Shown piece after piece: positions 53,997 through 64,000 of a stretch of 64,000 nucleotides of DNA. Origin of the DNA: Dirofilaria immitis (taxonomy: Eukaryota; Nematoda; Chromadorea; Rhabditida; Onchocercidae); assembly GCA_024305405.1 (NCBI GenBank), contig JAKNDB010000067.1, positions 1,134,001 to 1,198,000 on the forward strand, written 5' to 3'. Position 1 is the stretch's first letter. Every line of letters begins with the position of its first letter. Below the pieces are notes generated by a model. The model was not told where the DNA came from, made no database searches, and was given only the letters and a program-made list of their open reading frames with translations. Made by a program: the position numbers and the translations under genes.

Positions 53997-56900
53997 ATGA
54001 TTGGACAACGATACGATACAACGTGGAAAAGTATTCAATTGAATACTTTTACTCGATGGGTTAGACAAAAATTGAAACAAGTAAATGTTACGGTATCTGA
54101 TTTGGTATGTTTTTTTTTTCTGAAATGCATAAATTATTTATTAATATACAAATATTTCATAATGTTTGTTTAAAAACAAAAAGTATTTCGAGAAAGGATC
54201 GAATTAGTTCATAGATTATGATAATATTTTATATTATAAATGGATTGAATTAGTTCATAGATTAGGATAATATTTTATATTATAAATGAATTGAATTAGT
54301 TCATAGATCATGATAACATTTTATATTATAAATGGATTGAATTAGTTCATAGATTAGGATAATATTTTATATTATAAATGAATTGAATTAGTTCATAGAT
54401 CATGATAATATTTTATATTATAAATGGATTGAATTAGTTCATAGATTATGATAATATTTTATATCATATTTTGTTCTTATATTTTATACAAAATTAACTT
54501 ATTTATTTTTCTTTAGAAAACAGATTTTGAAGAAGGATTAAAATTAATTCGTTTGATTGAAGTACTCTCTGGTAAATCATTTGGTCGACATAATAAAAAA
54601 GTTTTATTTCGTCATCAAAAACTTGAAAATATCTCGCTTGCATTACAATTTTTGGAAAATGAAGAACATATAAAACTTATTAATATTGGTATAATCTTTA
54701 TTCCTTTTTTTTCTGTTTATAAATAAATATACAATTTTATTAATTATTCCAATAGTATAAATAAATGAGAATAAGTAAGTATAAGAAGATTGAAAAATGC
54801 ATATATAGAAATTTAAACAATTCTTATAATTTATATGATAATTTTTAGATAGTACAGCAATAGCAGATCATAATTTGAAACTAATTCTTGGCCTTATTTG
54901 GACACTTATTTTACACTATTCTATTTCAAAGCAAATTTGGAATGATCATTTAAATGATGAATTAGAAAATGGTGAAGTATCAGCTAGAGAAAAACTTCTA
55001 GCTTGGCTACGAACAAAATTACCAACTGAACTATCCGTTACCAATTTTACCTTTGATTGGAATGATGGAATTCTTCTTGGTGCTTTGGTATAATTTTTAA
55101 AAATTATTGGAATAATTTTTTTTTTGATTTGATTTAATTATGGGAAATTTTTTTTCCAGGTTGATTCATGTGCGCCAGATTTAAAAATTGATTGGCGCAA
55201 ATGGTCACCATCACAGGCATTACAATCAACTTTTACCGCAATGCAACTTGCTAATGATTATCTTGGTGTTGCTACAGTATGGTTTTGATTATCTTAATCT
55301 TCTGATCTTTTTTTTTCTAAAGATAAAATTAAATTTATAAATGTTGTGTAAAGTTTAATATCTGATAATTTATCATTTTCAGCTTATTGAACCTGAAGAA
55401 TTGATCAGTCCAGCGGTTGATGAAAAAGTGTTATGACGTATCTTTCACAATTTCCAAGCGCAAAATATACGCCAACATTTGGACAACTTCATGATGTTGT
55501 ATTGATGCCAATAGTTGGAGTTAGTACGACATTTACACTTCATACTCGTGATACGATGGTTATTCCAGAAGTTATCATTAAAGGATCGGATGAATCATCA
55601 ATTCATTGCATTCAACGTCAACTTTCAGAAAATATCTATGAATTCCGATATACGCCAGAAATTACAGGCGAATATGAGGTTTCGTAATTATTTTAATACT
55701 TATCCAATTTATTTATAAATTATATTATTCCTAATATACTTTTATTGTTACAGATTATAGTTCGTGATAGTGCAACGAATAATTTAACAAAATTGATAAA
55801 AACTAAAGTTACAGCAATTGAAGGAATAGATATTTCATCAATTTCAATAAATGGTCTTAATAATGGTAAGTTTTCAATTAGAATATCTAATAATTTTATT
55901 TATTTCTTCAATTCTATATTATACCTATTCTAATTTAATTTTCATAAATTTTTTTCATAATTTTTTTTTCAGAATCAATTATTATCATTGGACAACGACA
56001 AGATATTATTATTGATATTGGAAATTTAACACCTCTAAAGAATGGTATCGAAGTTAGCGTAGAAGAAATCGATGGATCGAAATATTTGATATCACTTGAA
56101 CATGAGCATAATTCAAACATTTATAAAGGTAATATTTGATATCAGTTGAACATGAGCATAATTCATACATTTATAAAGGTAATATTTGATATCACTTGAA
56201 CATGAGCATAATTCAAACATTTATAAAGGTGAGATTTGATATCACTTGAACATGAGCATAATTCAAACATTTATAAAGGTGAGATTTGATATCACTTGAA
56301 CATGAGCATAATTCATACATTTATAAAGGTAATATTTGATATCACTTGAACATGAGCATAATTCATACATTTATAAAGGTGAGATTTGATATCACTTGAA
56401 CATGAGCATAATTCATACATTTATAAAGGTGAGATTTGATATCACTTGAACATGAGCATAATTCATACATTTATAAAGGTAATATTTGATATCACTTGAA
56501 CATGAGCATATTTCAAACATTTATAAAGGTAATATTTTATTTTTTTATTAATTTATTATACAAAGAAAAAATGTTATTTTTTTAGGCTTTTGGATAGCAG
56601 AAAAATTAGGAAAAAACAAAGTTTGCATTTTTTCGATGAAAATTTAGTCCGTGAATATTTGATTATTGTTCAACCTGGCGATGATACATTTAATTATCAA
56701 GCAATTGGTGAAGGACTTGAATATGCTATTGTTGATATACCAGCAAAATTTTTAGTTGATATGAAGGTAAAATGATTGATAAAATTTACAATTGATTATT
56801 TGCAGAATTAATCCTAATATTGATCTTATACTAAATGATAATAGTAATTATTTAATGATTAAATGACTATTACATTGATCCGATTTAAATAGTAATATTT

Positions 56901-59900
56901 TGATTTAATATTTTTCTTATTAGAATTATTCCTAAGATTTTAATTTAAGAATAATGGAAAAGATAAAATGGATGTAGTAATCAATGGACCTTCAAAAGTG
57001 ATAACAAATGTGACGGATAATTTTGATGGTACATATACGGTAGAATATATTGTAGAAATTCCTGGATTATATGAAATTAAGATTTATTATGGCGATAGCG
57101 GAAAACAAATTCCAGGTATTATTTTTTTTTCTTTTTAATCTTAATTTTATGTTATGATCTATTCTTATCATTAATGATGTATTTTGAAATAATGATAATT
57201 TATTAGAAAAATTACTTATCATATTTAAAAAATGATAAATGAAAAAATTTATAAAATAATTAATCCGTTGTTTTTTTTTCTCAAATAAGGTTCTCCATAC
57301 ATGATAATGGCTGATTATAAACGTGATCCGTCGAAAATTCTGATAACCGAATATAGTAATGGATATGCACGAGCTAAAAAACCAAATTCGCTTATCATTG
57401 ATGCTACGCTTACCGCATTAGAACCAATTAGCGCACATCTTCCGGATAATTTTGAACAACCAATTGTTGAAGAAATTAAATCACGAATATATCAAATTAC
57501 ATTCATTCCAAATGTTGCAACAAATGAAATAATCATGTTAAAACTTATGTATGGTAATGAACCACTTGGAAAGTAATAATTTTTCCTTCCTTCCTTTCTT
57601 CCTTCCTTTTTCTTTTTTTTATTTATAATTTTATGAAAAGTTAAATGATAAATTTTATCATTTAACTTTTTTGATTAAATATATTTCTAAATTTTATAAC
57701 ACTTCTTCATCGTTACTTGTTTTTTTTTTTTTTTGGAATTAATTAAAATTTAATTTTAGACCGCTGAATTTTATTGTCAAATCTGATGAAGATTTAGAAT
57801 TTATAGTATTGAAAAATCTTTCCGGCGGTTTTCTATCATCAATAGTACGAGCATCACTTCAATTTCAAGCTTTAATTGATGTTAGAAAAGCTGAAAAAAT
57901 TGATCAATTAGTTGTAGAAATAAAAGTAAGACATTTTTTGTTTTTCAAATTGATAATTTAATCAATCAATTCTGATATATCAATACTATATAATTAACAA
58001 ATTGATAATTTAATCAATCAATTTTGATATATCAATATTATACAATTAACAAATTGATAATTTAATCAATCAATTTTGATATATCAATACTATACAACTA
58101 ACAAATTGATAATTTAATCAATCAATTTTGATATATCAATACTATACAACTAACAAATTGATAATTTAATCAATCAATTTTGATATATCAATATTATACA
58201 ATTAACAAATTGATAATTTAATCAATCAATTTTGATATATCAATACTATACAACTAACAAATTGATAATTTAATCAATCAATTTTGATATATCAATACTA
58301 TACAATTAACAAATTGATAATTTAATCAATCAATTTTGATATATCAATACTATACAATTAACAAATTGATAATTTAATCAATCAATTTTGATATATCAAT
58401 ACTATACAATTAACAAATTGATAATTTAATCAATCAATTTTGATATATCAATACTATACAATTAACAAATTGATAATTTAATCAATCAATTTTGATATAT
58501 CAATACTATACAATTAACAAATTGATAATTTAATCAATCAATTTTGATATATCAATACTATACAATTAACAAATTGATAATTTAATCAATCAATTTTGAT
58601 ATATCAATACTATACAATTAACAAATTGATAATTTAATCAATCAATTTTGATATATCAATACTATACAATTAACAAATTGATAATTTAATCAATCAATTT
58701 TGATATATCAATACTATACAATTATTCAAAGTTTATATATTTTTTTATGCCTATATATATATATTTAAATATATCTCGCAATAATACGACATATCAAAGT
58801 ATCATCGCAAAGATCGCTAATCTTTAATGCTTTTTTTCCATTTAATTTATTTGCAACATTTTCACAATTAAAATCAATTTAGATATACTAAAATTTACTT
58901 ACCTATTCTTGCTTATGTAAGCAAATTTTTGAATGAAAAATTTGGTTAATTTTTAAAATTTTGAATATTATAGGGTCCAGATGATAAGTTACGAAAATCA
59001 ATGCTTATCAGAAATCATGATGATAGAATGTATTTAATGAATTTTGTACCAGATTTGATCGGATTATATGTTATCGTAGTATATGTTAATGGAAGGCAAT
59101 TTTCGAATCCTTATAATTTAATTGCTTTACCTGTTGGTTTGGCAAATAAATGTTTCGTGGAATGTAAGCTTTCTTAAAAAAATTTAAATTTTAGTAATAG
59201 TAATTTTTAGGATTACGATTATGTTATGCATTATTATGAATATGAAATTAAATATATTCATTCATTTAATTTATTCCTTATTTCGAAAACAAAAATCATG
59301 ATTATAGAGAGTTAAAACATATATGATAATACCTCTCTTAAATCTAAAAAGTTATGGTATGATTTTTCTTAAGAATACATTGTATATTATTATGAATATG
59401 AGATCGTTATTTCGAAAACAAAAATCATGATTATAGAGAGCCAAAAAATATGTGGCATATTTCTCTTAAACCTAAAGAAGTTTTATTATGATTTTTTTTT
59501 TTGTGGAATAGTTTTTTCCCCTCAAAATAAATGGGAATGATAATATTATAATATTTTGAATAATCATAACATATATATATATATATATATATTCTATTAA
59601 TAAATGTTTTTTTAGCAAAACCATTTGATAAATTTTGGATTATTGGTGAACCAAAAGTTTTTATGATAAATGCTAAGAATGGTGGTGAAGGTGCATTAAA
59701 TATTTTATCTAATATGATTAATTTGGAAAGTAAAATTGAAAAAAATGAGGATGGCATTTATACGGTAACACTTATACCACATACCGTAGGACAATATCGA
59801 ATTGTATTAATGTATGGTGGTGTTAGCATACCTGGAGCAATATTTGATTTTCAGGTTTTCATTTTCAAAATTAAGCCTAATATTTGCTCAAAATGTTAAA

Positions 59901-62900
59901 CTTATAAAACAATACTTATTTAGCGAATATGATCTGAGAAAAAAAAGAAGAAAATTAAACTTTTAATTAAGCTTTTATAGAAGAAGTGATAAAAATGGGA
60001 TAATGTTTAATTTTTAGAAGATAATATTTCAATTTAATATTTTGATAATTTTGCAGATAAAAATTTATGATATTTTCAGTGTATTCAATCTGTTGAAAAT
60101 GATGGAAAGATTTCTGGCGAAATAAAATATAATAACGAACAATTGATACCGTATAGTTTTCGTTTTTCCGTTACATCAGAATATCAATTCGATAAACTTA
60201 CTGCTTCTGTTAAACGACCATCTGGTATAAATGATAATGCTTATATTGAAGTAAGCATCTTCGAGAATGAAATTATTTGCTTTCGAGAAGGAAACTGTTA
60301 ACTGAAGTTTTAATCACAATTTTTTTTCTCTTTTAATAAGATAAATATGCAAAAAGAAAAAACCTTAGAAAGAAGTGAAGGTACCATTCCAGTTATCGAT
60401 ATATTTGTATTCAATGATTTGAATTGATTGTTTAATTACTACAGAATAATGAGGATGGAAATGTGATCGTGAAATATTATCCAAAAGAATGTGGCATTCA
60501 TATCTTATCAATGCAACATGATAATGTTAACATGTCTGGAAGTCCAATATCATTTTATGTAAAAGAAGCAGATGAAGAATATGCAACCGTATATGGTCCT
60601 GGTTTATTACATGCTGTTGTCGGTGAATCAGCAGCATTTACAGTATGCGCAAAAGGTTCACCAACTAAAGAATTATCAGTTGCTGTTGAAGGTATAGCAA
60701 GAGCAACAATTCGATGTCATGATAATAAGGTATATACTGATATTGCTGATATATATATATATATATATATGTATGAATTTTTCTTTTCCAATTATTTGAT
60801 TAAAAAAAAAGAAATGCACTAATAATAATAATAATAATGATAGTTTATTATAGGATGGTACATGTTCTGTTGTATGGATACCTCCTGTACCTGGCGAATA
60901 TAAAATTCATGTTAAACTTTCTGGCGAACCTATAAAAATTCACCATTTATTGTATTTGCGATCGATGAAGATCAGATACAAACACATTTATACATTGAAC
61001 ATATAGCAACAGCAGAGGTTAATTTTATTAATTTTTCATTTTTCAATTTCTTTTTATTTTTTTAAATTGAATATACATTATATTAGCTTGCAAATAATTT
61101 GCTCTCGTATTCTCGAGAATATTTTTTATTTCGAGAATATAAAAACGAAATTTATTTTAAATTTAAATACAATTTGTATGTATTAGTTAATCTTTCATTT
61201 TTCAATTTCTTTTTTAAATTGAATATAAATTATATTAGCTTGCAAATAATTTGCTCTCGTATTCTCGAGAATATTTTTATTTCGAGAATATAAAAACGAA
61301 ATTTATTTTAAATTTAAATACAATTTGTATGTATTAATTAATCGATCACATTATTTATTATTTTTTCTTTAATTTACAGATCACAACTAATATTGACAGT
61401 GGTACGAAAATTGAAAATCTATCAGCCTTAGTAAAAAGTCCAAATGGTATTGAGAAGCCATGTTTCATTCGTTCGATTGATTCGACCCAAATTGGTATTC
61501 AATCATTTTCATTTTTTTTTTGTTTATTTGTTTATTTGTTAGAAAATAGGTGGAAAGTTTATATTTTCATTTTTTTCCTAAAAAAAAGGTTGCATAAACT
61601 TCTAGAATTATTACCTATCACACTGATCAATTCGATCAAACAACTTTAATAATTTACACTGATCAATTCGATCAAACAACTCTAATAATTTTTAGAAAGA
61701 GAATGGAATAATTCTAAAAAAAAAGTTTTCATTTCGAGAAATTTCAATTAAGCTAATTTTAACGAAATAAATATGAAATAATTTAGCTTATTTCAAAGTT
61801 TTCTTTTTTTTACGTATACTTTTGTATTTCTGAAATTTTTACATTTAAAATTTTAGGTATTAATATTTATGAAATTAATTATAATTTTGATATAATCTCG
61901 AATTATTTAAATTTAAATATATATTTCTTGATCAAAATAAGAGCTATAATTTAATCGATTTTTTTATTAGCAAATAGAAACTTATATTTTGAATTTTAAT
62001 GACCTTTTGAAAGGTAATTTCTATTCATTGCAAATTATGGAAATATCATTCTTGCAAAAGTTAGCAGGAAACTAAAACAGTGATAATCAATTAATGAGTG
62101 ATAAATGAATATGATGCTAAAATAGAATTTTATCTGCTTAATTCATTTAACTTTTGAAGGATGGATTTCTCGATTTATAATTACGTAATTCGAAATTTAT
62201 GATTCAATCAATTTATTTAGTAAATTTCTCAGATATAATAATTTTTCAACGAGAAAAAGCCACCAAATAAATTTTAACAAATATTTTCATAATTTATCAT
62301 CCAATTATTGAGTTAATATTATCATTTATGGACAATAAATAATATCAATATTCTTAGTTAATACTGTAAAGTAAGCAATTAATAGATAAATTTTTATGGA
62401 TAAATTTGTTCATTAAATTTATAAATCAAGAAATCCATCCTTCAAAACTTAAACGAATCAAACGGATAAAGTTTTACTTTTGCATCATATTCATTTATCA
62501 CTCGTTAATTGATTATCACTACTTGATTTTAGAATTGAAAAGTTTGATTCCTAATTTTTAAACCTATCTATTATATTTCAATCTTTTTGAAACTTTCTTG
62601 AGCAGGTTTTTTCCTTAGGCTTACTTGGAACTTATACTAGAAAAGTTGTAAATCTTCAATTAATTCGATATCGAGAAAATTTATTAATTTTTATTTGTAA
62701 CATTAAAAGAGATCATATTATCTTTTAAGCAAATATTTATCATTTGATTATTCAACGATTTCCGTAATCTCAGGTATTTAGCTTAATCGAGAAAATATGA
62801 TCAAAATTATATCAATTCAGTTAGGATTATAATACAACTTTGATTCAATTATTTATGAGAAAAATTAAATCCCATCTGATTAAGCTAAAGTTATCGAAAA

Positions 62901-63659
62901 TTTAAAGATGAAAAGTATAGAAGATTATCTATTTTTCTTTATTCCTTATCACATATCAATAATCAATGATCTTTTTGAAAAAAATCCAAGAAATTAATTT
63001 TTTGAAAAATTTGATTCATTTTATTTGATAATTTCAGGAATCAAAAAATATCAGATAGCATATTTATCGATGATAACCTCTTGATATTTAGTCTATATTA
63101 AAGTAGAAAATATTAGAAGAATTATAAAAGTTTTCTCAAAAAAATCATATATTCATTTTACAAACAATCTGATTATAGATAAATTAGATTGAAATATTTT
63201 GTTTACAAATAAGTGATAACAATTAAGTTGAAATTTTTTTGTTTACAAATAAATGATAACAATGTTTTGCTTAAACCTATAATGCATTTAGTGATAAAAT
63301 ATGATTAATGTTTTGATAGATGAAATGGATCATTCTTAAATTATAATTATTTTTAGGTATCTCATTTTCACCACATGAAATAGGTGAACATTTAATAACT
63401 ATCAAAGAAAATGAACAAATTATGCGAAAATTAAATTTCGAAATTGATGATATTAAAAGTCAGGTAAGTATTAATTTTTTTTCTAATACTGTAAGGAGAC
63501 AAAAACAAAAACAGGTAGCATACTTATTAACATATATCAGTTTTTTTTTTTTTTTTTTATAGAATGGTGATGCTTCTAAAGTTATTGTTAGTGGAACAGG
63601 TAAAACAAATGCTATTTGTCAACAAAACAATAATATCACAGTGGATATGCATAATGCTG
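53997..63659 (+). CDS. fln: Filamin (ABP-280 family), 5' part, runs off the window
   Basis: Nineteen exons: 53997-54104, 54517-54688, 54849-55087, 55160-55276, 55383-55678, 55754-55865, 55973-56128, 56586-56766, 56950-57115, 57290-57572, 57760-57925, 58974-59163, 59616-59854, 60080-60250, 60445-60729, 60854-61017, 61380-61494, 63357-63463, 63563-63659; about 1120 residues so far and a phase-1 end, so more follows. Residues about 10-115 are CH1 (WKSIQLNTFTRWV, NLKLILGLIWTLILHYSI) and about 128-235 CH2 (LLAWLRTKLP, LGALVDSCAPDL, VMTYLSQFPSAKY). This is the filamin-type actin-binding domain. Immunoglobulin-like filamin repeats follow; several are divergent, but GSPYMI, SGSPISFYV, SPFIVFA and PGEYKI-like ends identify them. 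Filamins crosslink actin and scaffold receptors. One-base breaks occur at 55423-55427, 56628-56633 and 60934-60938. The divergence suggests an FLN-2-like rather than FLN-1-like nematode paralogue (inference). Confidence 0.92.
54201..54466. repeat. 46-bp minisatellite in filamin intron 1, about 5.8 copies
   Basis: GAATTAGTTCATAGATTA recurs every 46 bp (54201, 54247, 54293 and on). Copies alternate between two variants (TTAGGATAAT and TCATGATAAT), giving a 92-bp higher-order period. Confidence 0.92.
56081..56530. repeat. 50-bp array duplicating a filamin exon end and its splice donor
   Basis: Nine head-to-tail copies of exactly 50 bp starting at 56081, 56131, 56181 and so on to 56481. Copy 1 is the last 48 coding bases of filamin exon 7 plus the donor GT; every later copy repeats the same coding end (SNIYK) and the donor, as GTAATA or GTGAGA. 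Reading past the first donor meets TGA in every copy, so only the first donor is productive. Confidence 0.95.
57948..58723. repeat. 52-bp minisatellite in filamin intron 11, 15 copies
   Basis: TGATATATCA, itself a palindrome, recurs every 52 bp from 57973 to 58701 (15 times). Copies are almost identical, varying mainly at CAATA(C/T)TATA and CAA(C/T)TAACAAA. It fills most of the 1.05-kb intron. Confidence 0.95.
59280..59495. repeat. Direct duplication of about 100 bp in filamin intron 12
   Basis: The segment starting TTTCGAAAACAAAAATCATG and continuing through ATTATAGAGAG and CTCTTAAA(C/T)CTAAA occurs at about 59280-59373 and again at 59406-59495, diverged by small indels. Confidence 0.8.
61028..61336. 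repeat. Direct duplication of about 155 bp in filamin intron 16
   Basis: Copies 61028-61184 and 61187-61336 differ by a few bases and short T-run deletions. Each carries the palindrome ATTCTCGAGAAT and then a second TTTCGAGAATA. Confidence 0.9.
61621..61692. repeat. 36-bp tandem duplication in filamin intron 17
   Basis: CACTGATCAATTCGATCAAA occurs at 61621 and 61657, 36 bp apart, with one or two mismatches over the unit. Confidence 0.85.
62080..62519. repeat. Inverted repeat with 101-bp arms in filamin intron 17
   Basis: Arm 62080-62180 is the reverse complement of 62419-62519 over equal lengths, with about 11 mismatches and no gap by eye. The spacer is 238 bp. A weaker outer match (TATAATTTTGAT near 61880 against its complement near 62808) hints that the original element was longer. 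No ORF or terminal transposon motif was recognised. Confidence 0.85.
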
Positions 63660-63771
63660 GTAATTAATATCGATGTTAAATTATTTATAAAAATTTTTTT
63701 TTTATTAAATTATATTTTAAAGAATAGAATAAAAACTTTAATCATTTCTATTATAAAATTTTGTATAAATA

Positions 63772-64000
63772 CAATAATAATAATAGTAATAATGACAATG
63801 ATGATAACAATAATAATAATAATAGTGATAATGATAATGATGATAATAATAGTGATAATAATAATAATAATAGTGATAATAATAATAATAGTAATAATAA
63901 TAATAGTGATAATAATAATAATAACAATAATAATAGTGATAATAATAATAGTAATAATGATAATAGTGATGATAGTAATAATAATAATAATAATAGTTTT
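63772..64000. repeat. AAT/GAT triplet array at the window edge
   Basis: AATAATAGTGATAAT-type triplets run to the last base and continue outside the window. It lies in the intron after filamin exon 19. Confidence 0.93.

Noticed and set aside
54000..61494. Reading the filamin frame breaks as evidence for a pseudogene
   Set aside because: All splice sites are intact, the exons are otherwise open, and the breaks are all one-base losses at homopolymers, as also seen in three unrelated genes.
1..64000. tRNA, rRNA, CRISPR arrays and transposon proteins
   Set aside because: I looked for GGTTCGAATCC-like T-arms, spaced repeats and reverse transcriptase or transposase motifs by eye and saw none; a tRNA or covariance-model scan could still find one.

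Overview
This 64 kb window is very AT-rich eukaryotic DNA. It looks nematode-like: small exons separated by AT-rich introns with GT..AG borders and T-rich TTTCAG-type acceptors, acceptor-like sites just upstream of several start codons with no exon 5' of them (as expected for spliced-leader trans-splicing), and abundant micro- and minisatellites. The species was not identified; a parasitic clade III nematode is a guess.

Six conserved protein-coding genes could be assembled exon by exon. On the minus strand: a TMEM41A-like VTT/DedA membrane protein (7253-9036, 5 exons), a large SLC4 bicarbonate transporter of the Na+-coupled type (10734-24874, 21 exons) and a UBE2W-type ubiquitin-conjugating enzyme (38166-39856, 3 exons). 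On the plus strand: CNEP1R1/NEP1-R1 (41460-44159, 5 exons), a PQ-loop protein SLC66A2/PQLC1 (47962-49972, 6 exons) and the 5' part of a divergent filamin (53997 to beyond 63659, 19 exons seen, 3' end outside the window). UBE2W and CNEP1R1 are divergent, with about 1.6 kb between them. No convincing RNA gene, transposon ORF or CRISPR was seen.

The rest is gene-poor. The left 7 kb holds only short repeats. The 13 kb between SLC4 and UBE2W is a gene desert with at least eight different minisatellites (34, 36, 64, 71, about 98 bp and others), long triplet/hexamer tracts and three near-perfect hairpins. Filamin introns carry further arrays (46 bp x ~6, 50 bp x 9, 52 bp x 15), two duplicated segments and an inverted repeat with 101-bp arms.

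The most striking results are: (1) at least nine single-base contractions at homopolymers, each breaking an otherwise intact conserved exon in four genes, which points to systematic assembly error or, less likely, slippage-dependent expression; (2) a 50-bp tandem array in filamin that has copied an exon end with its splice donor nine times; (3) a decayed copy of a TMEM41A exon in the neighbouring intron; (4) a cluster of perfect hairpins in the gene desert. No new defence or metabolic system is evident. Three of the six genes (TMEM41A, CNEP1R1, SLC66A2) belong to families linked to membrane phospholipid handling, but linkage may be chance.
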